A stretch of 64,000 nt of DNA, taken from contig JAHIQD010000002.1 in NCBI GenBank assembly GCA_018902795.1, positions 310,001 to 374,000 on the forward strand. The letters are read 5' to 3'. Under the pieces are notes generated by a model. It had not been told where the DNA came from. It worked only from the letters and a program-made list of their open reading frames with translations, and searched no databases. Origin of the DNA: Bacteroidota bacterium (GTDB taxonomy: Bacteria; Bacteroidota; Bacteroidia; Flavobacteriales; Weeksellaceae). Shown one piece after another: positions 38,400-46,286 of the stretch; position 1 is the first letter of the stretch, and every line of letters begins with the position of its first letter. The position numbers and the translations under genes are program-made.

Positions 38400-38675
38400 C
38401 AAAAGCAGACTTTAAGACAAAACATTGAATTTCTCGAAAACACATGGACTAACCGCGAAATTGTGAATCTTTTAATTGATGTTAAAAAAGTAACAAATGA
38501 CCTGGAAGAAAGTAAATACAGGCAATATCAAAAATCAATTCAGAAAACAAGAAGTGCATTAATAGGCAGGAAACACATAAGAATGTATTTCAGACAGGAA
38601 AAAAACATAATCACCATATTACTCTTCTTTGATGCGCGACAAGATCCTCAAAAAATTATCGATTTATTAAAATGA
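38375..38675 (+). pseudogene. RelE/ParE-type toxin gene broken by a frameshift
   Basis: From ATG 38375 the frame reads MQVEFSKIAKADFKTKH and then stops at 38426-38428. One frame over, coding continues as NIEFLENTWTNREIVNLL and on to KTRSALIGRKHIRMYFRQ and the end IIDLLK at 38675. Joined, the product would be 99 aa, the normal size for this toxin family, and the total of 301 bp is exactly one base too many. An extra A in the run at 38419-38422 would explain it. A GTG at 38463 could start only the C-terminal 70 residues. It overlaps the next gene by ATGA. Confidence 0.8.
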
Positions 38676-39190
38676 AAAAAATTCTCACTGCACTTTTTAC
38701 TATTCTGTTTGCGGTATCTCTGTTTTCAACTGTTTTTTTACCGAAAGAAATCCACCCGTATCATGTGGGTTCTGTTGAATTTAAATATAATTCTACCTCT
38801 AAAACTTTCGAAATAAGCGGGAAATTCTTCTTAGATGATTTGGAAAATGCTTTGAAAGAAAAGTACGGAAAAGCCGTTCATTTTAATGATGAGAAATACA
38901 AGTCTCAAATCAACGCGTATTTAATTCAGTATTGCGAAGAATATCTGAAACTGAAATCCGACAACAAATTTTTGAAAATCAATTATCTAGGCTACGAAGA
39001 AGATAGTGAAGCGGTGAATATTTACCTGGAATCAGAAAAAACAAATCCGCCTAAAAAAGTGGAAACCGCAGTTAGTTTTCTGTACAATCTGTATGATGAT
39101 CAAATGAACATTATCCATATCATTGTGGACGGAAAACGCAAAAGCCAAAGACTGAATTATCCCGACCGATATCTTTATCAGAATTTTTAA
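38672..39190 (+). CDS. DUF6702-like exported protein
   Basis: The 172-aa protein has an N-terminal signal segment (about residues 1-24) followed by EIHPYHVGSVEFKYNSTSKTFEISGKFF, the pattern of the DUF6702 family; further on come KINYLGYEEDSEAVNIYLES and LYDDQMNIIHIIVDGK. The function is unknown. The family is usually next to HupE-like and M1 peptidase genes; here the toxin-antitoxin pair lies between. It overlaps the toxin remnant by 4 bp and the convergent phosphodiesterase gene by 4 bp. Confidence 0.75.
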   Translation: MKKILTALFTILFAVSLFSTVFLPKEIHPYHVGSVEFKYNSTSKTFEISGKFFLDDLENALKEKYGKAVHFNDEKYKSQINAYLIQYCEEYLKLKSDNKFLKINYLGYEEDSEAVNIYLESEKTNPPKKVETAVSFLYNLYDDQMNIIHIIVDGKRKSQRLNYPDRYLYQNF

Positions 39191-39765
39191 TTAATGAAAC
39201 CTGCATTTACTTTTTCTGCTTCCTTCATAACATCAGGAAAGAATTGATCAAAATGTTTCTGAAGTTGTGGTTTGTTATGGAGAAAAACTTCAAAAACCGC
39301 AGTGTCTTTTTCTAAATATTTGGCTTTATTGAGAACGTTCTGAAGAGAAAATTTAATCCCCCAATCTTCTCTGTAATGATAAAGCCAGTTGTCTTTTTCC
39401 ATCCTATCGAGCATTCGAAGGAAATTTTCAGGAAGAAACTTTTCATGATTCCGTAAAACACGGTAAACACGTTGAGAGTGATTTAAAAGCGCTTTATCAG
39501 GTAAAGAATTAGCGAGAAAATAATCAAAAGCAACATCCACAAACGCCCCGGAATATAACCTCACCAAAGGACTGAAAATTTTCTTGGCTTCATGTATTTC
39601 AGGATGCGCATCCGTAAAAGTATCAATAGCTCTGTGCAGAGTAATTCCCTCTCCTATCTTTTCAGGAAATGTAAAGCGGTCTCTGTTCCTGATAAAATCT
39701 TCCAGAAACTGCCCGACGATCTGTTCATCGGTAAAGGTAAGATAAGAATGGGCAAGGAAATTCAT
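39187..39765 (-). CDS. Acyl carrier protein phosphodiesterase-like protein
   Basis: The 192-aa protein resembles AcpH, which removes the phosphopantetheine arm from acyl carrier protein. It starts MNFLAHSYLTF, then EQIVGQFLEDFIRNRD, GITLHRAIDTFTDAHPE and YSGAFVDVAFDYFLA, all conserved metal-site blocks of the family (HD-like histidines and aspartates). Length is standard. It is convergent with the DUF6702 gene and lies 9 bp behind radA on the same strand. Confidence 0.85.
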   Translation of the reverse strand: MNFLAHSYLTFTDEQIVGQFLEDFIRNRDRFTFPEKIGEGITLHRAIDTFTDAHPEIHEAKKIFSPLVRLYSGAFVDVAFDYFLANSLPDKALLNHSQRVYRVLRNHEKFLPENFLRMLDRMEKDNWLYHYREDWGIKFSLQNVLNKAKYLEKDTAVFEVFLHNKPQLQKHFDQFFPDVMKEAEKVNAGFIN

Positions 39766-39774
39766 AAGATGATT

Positions 39775-41121
39775 TTAAAAAAGATGCTCATGAAAATCCT
39801 CAATTTTACTTACTTCCACAATATTGATCCCGAACTTCTTTTTAGGAATTTTATTTAAATTCGAGACAAAAATCTTTTCATAACCCAATTTTTCAGCTTC
39901 GGAAATCCTCTGCTCAATCTGCGAAACCGGCCGGATTTCCCCACTCAATCCAATTTCTCCCGCAAAACAGAAATGTTCAGAAATCGCAATATCTTCATTG
40001 CTCGACAAAATGGAAGCCACTACAGCCAGATCAAGTGCCGGATCATCCGTTTTTATGCCCCCTGTTATATTAAGGAAAACGTCTTTCGCGCCCAACTGAA
40101 AACCCGCACGCTTTTCCAGAACCGCCAAAAGCATATTGACTCTTTTCGAATCGAAGCCGGTGCAGCTTCTTTGCGGCGTTCCGTACACTGCCGAACTTAC
40201 CAAAGCCTGAATCTCAATGAGCATTGGGCGGTTTCCTTCCAGCGTTACCGCAACAGAATTACCCGAAAGTTCCTCAAATTTTTTCGTAATGAGGATTTCT
40301 GAGGGATTTTTAATTTCTTTCAAACCCTGGGAAACCATTTCATAAATCCCAATCTCGGCAGTGGATCCGAAACGGTTTTTGTTGGCTCTCAATAATCGGA
40401 AGAGATGATTTCTGTCGCCGTCGAAATTAAGAACCACATCTACCATGTGTTCCAGAACTTTCGGTCCCGCAATTTGACCGTCTTTGGTGATATGTCCTAC
40501 TAAAAAAACAGGCGTATTGCTGTCTTTCGCGTATTTGATAATTTCGTTGGAGCATTCGCGTATTTGTGAAACGGTGCCCGGCGAACTTTCGATGAGCTGG
40601 CTTTGAAGCGTTTGAATCGAATCAATAATTACAAAATCCGGTTTCAGTTTTTTAGCTTCATGTAGAATCTTTTCCACGGAAGTTTCAGTAAAAAGATAGC
40701 AGTGTGGATTCTGCAGTTCTGTAAGCCGGTCAGCACGCATCTTAATTTGCGACGCACTTTCTTCGCCCGAAACGTAAAGAATCTTCTTCTTCATTTTCAG
40801 GGCGAGCTGCAGCAATAAAGTGGATTTCCCGATGCCGGGTTCACCGCCAATTAAAGTAACTGAACCCAAAACAATTCCTCCGCCCAAAACCCGGTTCAGC
40901 TCTTCAGAAGGAGTATTGATGCGCGGTTCTTCGTGGGTTTCAACTTCAATAATATTGATGATGTGCTGTTTGGAACGCTCGGAAAAACTTTTCGCTGGAG
41001 CTTTCTCTACAATTTCTTCTACCAAAGTATTCCATTCGCCGCAGTTTTTGCACTGTCCGAGCCACTGTGGATATTGCGATCCACAGTTCTGACAGAAATA
41101 TGCCGTTTTCACTTTTGCCAT
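39775..41121 (-). CDS. radA: DNA repair protein RadA
   Basis: RadA is a RecA-like helicase that helps branch migration in recombination. The 448-aa protein has the N-terminal zinc finger (CQNCGSQYPQWLGQCKNCG), Walker A GGEPGIGKSTLLLQ, the RadA-specific KNRFGS motif in RANKNRFGSTAE, and a C-terminal Lon-protease-like domain with GGIKTDDPALDLAVV. Length and order are standard. The start lies next to a dispersed repeat in the gap to pyrG. Confidence 0.96.
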   Translation of the reverse strand: MAKVKTAYFCQNCGSQYPQWLGQCKNCGEWNTLVEEIVEKAPAKSFSERSKQHIINIIEVETHEEPRINTPSEELNRVLGGGIVLGSVTLIGGEPGIGKSTLLLQLALKMKKKILYVSGEESASQIKMRADRLTELQNPHCYLFTETSVEKILHEAKKLKPDFVIIDSIQTLQSQLIESSPGTVSQIRECSNEIIKYAKDSNTPVFLVGHITKDGQIAGPKVLEHMVDVVLNFDGDRNHLFRLLRANKNRFGSTAEIGIYEMVSQGLKEIKNPSEILITKKFEELSGNSVAVTLEGNRPMLIEIQALVSSAVYGTPQRSCTGFDSKRVNMLLAVLEKRAGFQLGAKDVFLNITGGIKTDDPALDLAVVASILSSNEDIAISEHFCFAGEIGLSGEIRPVSQIEQRISEAEKLGYEKIFVSNLNKIPKKKFGINIVEVSKIEDFHEHLF

Positions 41122-41223
41122 GCTGCGAATTTCCTGAAAAATTTTGAAACTTCGCGAATTTTAGTTGGGACGCTACTCAATTTAGTTCTCGGAAGCGGGA
41201 AAATATCTGCAACTTCCCAAAAA

Positions 41224-41291
41224 CCCGTCCCGCTCTCCGCTCTATCTTTTTCTTTTTACAAAGAAAAAGGATGCCGCTGCGATCGGGGCTA
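41224..41291 (-). repeat. Dispersed intergenic repeat, copy B
   Basis: On the minus strand the element reads TAGCCCCGAT, AGCGGCATCCTTTTT, an inner hairpin CTTTTTCTTTGT with its complement, and AGCGGGACGGG. It is the second copy of the element at 2357-2410, in inverted orientation relative to the window. It fills the gap between the divergent radA and pyrG genes. Confidence 0.7.
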
Positions 41292-41359
41292 TAATGAAGG
41301 TTCCGGGCACTCCCGAAATATTTAATCTCCCTTTATTTGTCCTGTCTTTCAAAATCACT

Positions 41360-41367
41360 TAACTTTG
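41360..41367 (+). promoter_or_regulatory. -7 promoter element of pyrG
   Basis: TAACTTTG matches TAnnTTTG and lies 15 bp before the ATG at 41383. Confidence 0.5.
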
Positions 41368-41382
41368 CACAAACCTAATCTA

Positions 41383-42990
41383 ATGAGTAAAAAGAACACG
41401 AAATACATCTTCGTTACAGGAGGTGTTACTTCATCTTTGGGAAAGGGAATTGTATCCGCTTCTTTGGGACTTCTTCTAAAATCCCGCGGTTTCAATGTCA
41501 CCATTCAGAAACTTGATCCCTATATCAACATCGACCCCGGAACATTAAATCCGTATGAACATGGCGAATGTTATGTAACCGAAGACGGTGCTGAAACTGA
41601 TTTGGATTTAGGACATTACGAAAGATTCCTGAACTCATCGACTTCTCAGAACAATAACGTTACCACGGGAAAAATTTATCAGACTGTTATTGAAAAAGAA
41701 AGAAAAGGAGATTTCCTCGGAAAAACGGTACAGGTTATTCCACACATCACCAACGAAATCAAAAGAAGGATTAAAATTCTGGCAAAACAGAATTACGATA
41801 TCATCATTACCGAAATCGGCGGAACTGTCGGCGATATCGAGTCGCTTCCCTATATAGAAAGTGTGAGACAGCTGAAATGGGAACTGGGAGAAAGCAACTC
41901 CATGGTTATTCATCTCACTTTGCTTCCTTATCTGGCGGCAAGCGGCGAACTGAAAACAAAACCTTCCCAACACTCTGTGCGCCAGCTGATGGAATCGGGA
42001 ATTCAGGCGGACGTCCTGGTATGCAGAACGGAGCATAAGATCCCGAAAGAACAGCGTGCAAAACTTGCGCAGTTCTGTAATGTATCTCTTGAAAATGTTA
42101 TTGAATGTAAAGATTTAGATACCATTTACGAAGTTCCGCTTTATCTTCAGAAACAGAATTTTGATGATGTTGTACTGAAAGAACTTAATTTGAAATCTGA
42201 GAAAGATGCCGATTTAAAAGACTGGAAAAATTTCCTGAAGAGATACCAGAATCCAAAAAGATCAGTTGAAATTGCTTTGGTTGGAAAATATGTCTCGCTT
42301 CAGGATTCTTACAAATCTATTGCCGAAGCCTTTATTCACGCAGGTGCAGATCTGGAAACCGAAGTACGGGTAAGATGGGTTTACAGCGGTGATATTACTG
42401 AAGAAAACGCTAAGGAAACTTTCAAAGGAATTGACGGAATGCTGATCGCTCCAGGTTTTGGAGACCGGGGAATTGAAGGTAAAATTTCTGCAGCAAAATA
42501 TGCCCGTGAAAATAATATTCCATTGTTGGGAATCTGTCTGGGAATGCAAATCATGACCATTGAGTTTGCGAGAAATATTTTAGGATACAAAAAAGCCAAT
42601 TCAATGGAGTTTGACACGTCAACGCCGGATCCTGTAATTTCGATCATGGAAGAACAGAAAAATGTGGTGGAAAAGGGCGGAACCATGAGGCTTGGAGCGT
42701 GGAAATGCAGCCTGAAACCAAATTCGAAATTATTTGATATTTACGGAACGAAAAATATTTCTGAAAGACACCGTCACCGTTACGAATTCAATTCAGAATA
42801 TAAAGAGGAGTTTGAAAGAAACGGTTTGATTCCGACAGGCTTCAATCCGGAAACCGGTTTGGTGGAAACCCTGGAACTGAAAAACCATCCTTTTTATATC
42901 GGTGTACAGTATCACCCCGAATACAAAAGCACGGTAGCTTCCCCACATCCTTTATTTAAGGCCCTGATAAAGGCTGCAGGTAAAAAATAA
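41383..42990 (+). CDS. pyrG: CTP synthase
   Basis: CTP synthase aminates UTP with glutamine nitrogen. The 535-aa protein has the synthase domain first (FVTGGVTSSLGKGIVSASLG, then EIGGTVGDIES) and a class I glutamine amidotransferase domain with the cysteine in GICLGMQ and the His-Glu pair in YHPEYKS. ATG 41383 (MSKKNTKYIFV) is the normal start; the open frame extends 6 codons further up, across the -7 element, which rules that start out. A terminator follows. Confidence 0.97.
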   Translation: MSKKNTKYIFVTGGVTSSLGKGIVSASLGLLLKSRGFNVTIQKLDPYINIDPGTLNPYEHGECYVTEDGAETDLDLGHYERFLNSSTSQNNNVTTGKIYQTVIEKERKGDFLGKTVQVIPHITNEIKRRIKILAKQNYDIIITEIGGTVGDIESLPYIESVRQLKWELGESNSMVIHLTLLPYLAASGELKTKPSQHSVRQLMESGIQADVLVCRTEHKIPKEQRAKLAQFCNVSLENVIECKDLDTIYEVPLYLQKQNFDDVVLKELNLKSEKDADLKDWKNFLKRYQNPKRSVEIALVGKYVSLQDSYKSIAEAFIHAGADLETEVRVRWVYSGDITEENAKETFKGIDGMLIAPGFGDRGIEGKISAAKYARENNIPLLGICLGMQIMTIEFARNILGYKKANSMEFDTSTPDPVISIMEEQKNVVEKGGTMRLGAWKCSLKPNSKLFDIYGTKNISERHRHRYEFNSEYKEEFERNGLIPTGFNPETGLVETLELKNHPFYIGVQYHPEYKSTVASPHPLFKALIKAAGKK

Positions 42991-42996
42991 ACTGAG

Positions 42997-43036
42997 GAGA
43001 TAAAAGACATTACGTTTTTTATCTCTTTGTTTTTAA
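42997..43036 (+). terminator. Likely terminator of pyrG
   Basis: GAGATAAAA pairs with TTTTATCTC across a 12-nt loop, followed by TTTGTTTTT. Confidence 0.6.
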
Positions 43037-43075
43037 ATGAAGCGACAAAAAATTCTTCATTGGCAAAAAAATGAG

Positions 43076-43083
43076 TATTTTTG
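43076..43083 (+). promoter_or_regulatory. -7 promoter element of yidC
   Basis: TATTTTTG matches TAnnTTTG, 70 bp before the yidC start. Confidence 0.5.
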
Positions 43084-43153
43084 TCAGCCAAAATTAAAAG
43101 GAATGAATTTTGAGAAAAATTCTGCCTAAACATCAAATAATCAATAAAAAAAG

Positions 43154-44968
43154 ATGCAGCAAAATAACGGTTTAGATAAAAATCAAATTATAAGTTTCGC
43201 CCTGTTTTCCCTGATTCTTATTGGCGCTATGTTTTATTTCCAAAACAAGCAAGCCAAAGAGCAGGCATTGAAAGACGCTGAAAACAAAGGAAAAGTCACC
43301 CAAACGGTCACTGCAAACAATACAAAACCTGCTATTGTCACCAATCTGAACGATAGTGTGAAAACCACTTCCATTCAGCAGGTAGCATTGAAAAACAAAG
43401 AACTTACTTTGGCGATTTCTACTTTGGGCGGACAGATTTCTACCGTTCAACTGAACGAATACAAAGCTTACAACGCAAAAACAGACAAAAACGACAAAGA
43501 GCTTTTGATTTTCGACAAAAACAATTCGAGCTACGGATTTCAGTTTAAAGACAAAACCGGAAAAACCTTCAATACCAAAGATTTGGTTTTTACCTCGACA
43601 CAGAACGGTAATACCGTAACCATGCAGGCGAATGCAAACGGTGCGATCATTCAGTTCATTTATACTTTAATGGATAAATATACGGTTGACTTCAACGTGA
43701 AAACACAGGGATTATCACAGATCGTTTCTGATTCGAAAGCAAACTTTGTTTGGGATTTCAATGTAAGAGAAATGGAAAAAGGCCGTGCCCAGGAACAGAC
43801 TCATACTGAATTCAATTATACTTTCAACAATTATAAAAGCTTCGATTATGATGGCAGAACCAGCATGGACGAGCCCGACGAAACCCTGAACTGGCTTGCG
43901 GTGAAACAACAGTTTTTCTCCGCTGTGATTGAGCCTCAGCACGGTTTCAAGAACTCTCACGGCTCTCAGGAAATGATTGAGGAAGGTGAGTTTCTGAAAA
44001 AATTCAATTATAACGGCCAGGTTGAGTTAGCAGGAAATGAACTTAACCAGAATTTCAAATGGTATTTTATGCCGCTTGATTTGCCTTTGCTTAAATCTTA
44101 TAATAAAAATTTCGACGAATTACTTCCTTTAGGATGGTCATTTATCGGAAGTCTGAACAGATGGTTTTTCATCCCAATGTATAACCTTATCTCAAGCTGG
44201 GGATTGGCTGCAGGCTGGGTCATTTTCTTAATGACGATTATTGTGAAGATTATTTTGTCTCCGGTGATGTTCAAACAGCACAAACTGAGTGCGATGATGC
44301 GGGTGATCCGTCCGGAAATTGACGAAGTGAATGCCAAATATAAGGATGCAGATCCTATGAAAAAACAGCAGGAAACGATGGCTGTTTACCGGAAAGCCGG
44401 CGTAAATCAGATGGCGGGCTGTTTACCGGCACTGCTTCAGATTCCTATTTTCTATGCACTGTTCCGGTTCTTCCCGAATATGATTGATTTGAGAGGAAAA
44501 AGTTTCTGGTTTGCCAAAGATTTAACAGCTTATGACGACGTCATTAAATTACCTTTCCATGTGCCGTTTTTAGGAGAGCACCTGAGTATTTTCGCTATTG
44601 CGTGTACTGTTGTGATTCTGATATATACCGTGATGACTTCTGGAAATATTCAGCAACCTCAACAGGAAGGGATGCCGAATATGAAAGTACTGATGTACAT
44701 CTTCCCGATTACTTTCCTTTTCTTTTTGAACACTTCAGCATCCGGACTTTCATGGTACTATTTTGTATCGAATGCGATTAACATCTTAATTATCCTTGTC
44801 ATTAAATACTGGATCCTGGATGAGAAAAAAATTCATGCACAAATTCAGGCGAACAAACAGAAGGAGCCTAAAAAAGAAGGCAAGTTCCAGAAAAGAATGC
44901 GCGAAATGATGGAAAAAGCGCAGGAACAGCAAAAAGTTCAGCAGCAGCAAACCGGTAAGAAGAAATAA
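43154..44968 (+). CDS. yidC: Membrane protein insertase YidC
   Basis: YidC inserts and folds inner-membrane proteins, alone or with Sec. The 604-aa protein has an N-terminal transmembrane helix (residues 9-27), a periplasmic beta domain to about residue 330 (GGQISTVQLNEY) and the conserved five-helix core: WGLAAGWVIFLMTIIVKIIL, PVMFKQHKLSAMMRVIRPEI and AGVNQMAGCLPALLQIPIFY. The C-terminal tail is basic and Gln/Lys rich, which helps ribosome contact. It is a single gene with its own terminator. Confidence 0.96.
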   Translation: MQQNNGLDKNQIISFALFSLILIGAMFYFQNKQAKEQALKDAENKGKVTQTVTANNTKPAIVTNLNDSVKTTSIQQVALKNKELTLAISTLGGQISTVQLNEYKAYNAKTDKNDKELLIFDKNNSSYGFQFKDKTGKTFNTKDLVFTSTQNGNTVTMQANANGAIIQFIYTLMDKYTVDFNVKTQGLSQIVSDSKANFVWDFNVREMEKGRAQEQTHTEFNYTFNNYKSFDYDGRTSMDEPDETLNWLAVKQQFFSAVIEPQHGFKNSHGSQEMIEEGEFLKKFNYNGQVELAGNELNQNFKWYFMPLDLPLLKSYNKNFDELLPLGWSFIGSLNRWFFIPMYNLISSWGLAAGWVIFLMTIIVKIILSPVMFKQHKLSAMMRVIRPEIDEVNAKYKDADPMKKQQETMAVYRKAGVNQMAGCLPALLQIPIFYALFRFFPNMIDLRGKSFWFAKDLTAYDDVIKLPFHVPFLGEHLSIFAIACTVVILIYTVMTSGNIQQPQQEGMPNMKVLMYIFPITFLFFLNTSASGLSWYYFVSNAINILIILVIKYWILDEKKIHAQIQANKQKEPKKEGKFQKRMREMMEKAQEQQKVQQQQTGKKK

Positions 44969-44990
44969 ATACACTCTATTATATAATAGA

Positions 44991-45020
44991 AAAGCGGAAA
45001 ATTCATTTTCCGCTTTTTTT
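44991..45020 (+). terminator. Terminator of yidC
   Basis: AAAGCGGAAAA pairs with TTTTCCGCTTT across a TTCA loop, followed by more T. Confidence 0.85.
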
Positions 45021-45153
45021 ATGCCATTTTCTGTACTAAGAAAGCTTGCTTTTTGTACTGACGAAAAAAAATTCCGTACTTACGGACTGTTCATTTTATA
45101 CGTAAGGAAATTTATTTTGAAGAGACGGAACTAAAAAAATTGAAGAAGAATTC

Positions 45154-45750
45154 TCATTCTTCGCTGATACTGTAATCCAGCCTGAAAGATCTGCGGTGAT
45201 GAATCGTGGGGCCAAACTCATTGAGTGCATTCCGGTGCATTTTCGTGGCATACCCCATATTGGTATTCCAGCCATACTGTGGAAACTCATCATGAAGTTT
45301 TATCATGAGCCGGTCTCTGTAATTTTTTGCTAAAATTGAAGCTGCAGCGATTGAAAGCAGTTTTTCGTCTCCTTTGATGATACACTGATGGGGAATAAAT
45401 GAATAGGGATGAAATCTGTTGCCGTCTACCAGAATAAGTTCGGGGCGTACCGTCAATTGATCCAAAGCGAGATGCATGGCATGGATGCTTGCATTAAGAA
45501 TATTATGCTTATCAATATGTTGGGGCGGAAGTTCTGCAATCGCATATTCTTTCACATTGTTTTTAATGTATTCATCGAGGCCAAGCCTTGTCTGAAACGT
45601 TAATTTTTTGGAATCATCAATTAAATTCTGCCTGAAACTTTCGTCAATAATGACCGCAGCCGCAACCACCGGTCCAGAGAGGCAACCACGGCCGACTTCA
45701 TCGCAGCCCGCTTCAATATATTGGTCCGACCATTTTTTTAATAATTCCAT
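45154..45750 (-). CDS. rnhB: Ribonuclease HII
   Basis: RNase HII removes RNA, including single ribonucleotides, from DNA-RNA hybrids. The 198-aa protein has AGCDEVGRGCLSGPVVAAAV with the first two metal-binding acids, ILVDGNRFHP, and SIAAASILAKNYRDRLM, followed by GYATKMHRNALNEFGP near the end. All match the family. It reads against the SusC region behind it. The 5' gap of 536 bp holds its promoter. Confidence 0.96.
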   Translation of the reverse strand: MELLKKWSDQYIEAGCDEVGRGCLSGPVVAAAVIIDESFRQNLIDDSKKLTFQTRLGLDEYIKNNVKEYAIAELPPQHIDKHNILNASIHAMHLALDQLTVRPELILVDGNRFHPYSFIPHQCIIKGDEKLLSIAAASILAKNYRDRLMIKLHDEFPQYGWNTNMGYATKMHRNALNEFGPTIHHRRSFRLDYSISEE

Positions 45751-46286
45751 AACGGAGATACACTATATTTAGCACAAATTTTTAATGCGGTAAAAATACA
45801 AACTTTCAGAAACAAAACGGTGATTATATTTTCAGCTTCATGTTGTAATTAATACAAATATTTTTAATAAACCCTAAAAAAACACCACAAACAAACCGTT
45901 AAATAACGCCGCTATATTTAGATAATTATGGAGAAATATCCGACATTTCCTTTTTAGCAATAAAACTATCATTCGCCGCCATTCCAAGGAAAAAAAAACA
46001 GATTTTCAGTAACATCACCATTAACTTAATTTAACTTAATTTTTCTTGCAAAATTGTTATTAAAATGTCTTTAAAAAAGATTATAATTTGCTCATATCGT
46101 AAATTTTAAAACAAAACCATCAAAAAAGAGCATCAAATTTTGACAAATCAATACAACAGGGTGATTTATTGCTTAAAACACACTCAATAATTGCATTTAT
46201 TATATTATTAAGAAATAATTAACAAATTGTTTGGTCATATTGTGAAAGTTTTGCACTTTTGCTCCAATGAAAAAATTTAATTTGAT
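45751..46286. other. 536-bp AT-rich gap between rnhB and susC
   Basis: No gene, tRNA or terminator could be supported in this divergent gap. It is very AT-rich, with a direct repeat of TTAACTTAATT near 46022. On the minus strand a TTTG near 45802 and AAAATTTG near 45782 may form the rnhB promoter. The susC promoter lies at 46230-46261. Confidence 0.6.
46230..46261 (+). promoter_or_regulatory. Promoter of the first susC
   Basis: TTTG at 46230-46233 (-33) and CACTTTTG at 46254-46261 (-7, near TAnnTTTG) are 20 bp apart, the normal Bacteroidota spacing. The start of transcription would fall near 46266. Confidence 0.6.

Noticed and set aside
38375..38675. Programmed ribosomal frameshift in the toxin gene
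   Set aside because: No known slippery motif or stimulating structure is evident, and a simple extra A in a run explains the data better.
40933..41325. 130-aa plus-strand frame across the radA start
   Set aside because: It is antisense to the conserved RadA zinc finger and ends in the dispersed repeat; no independent support.
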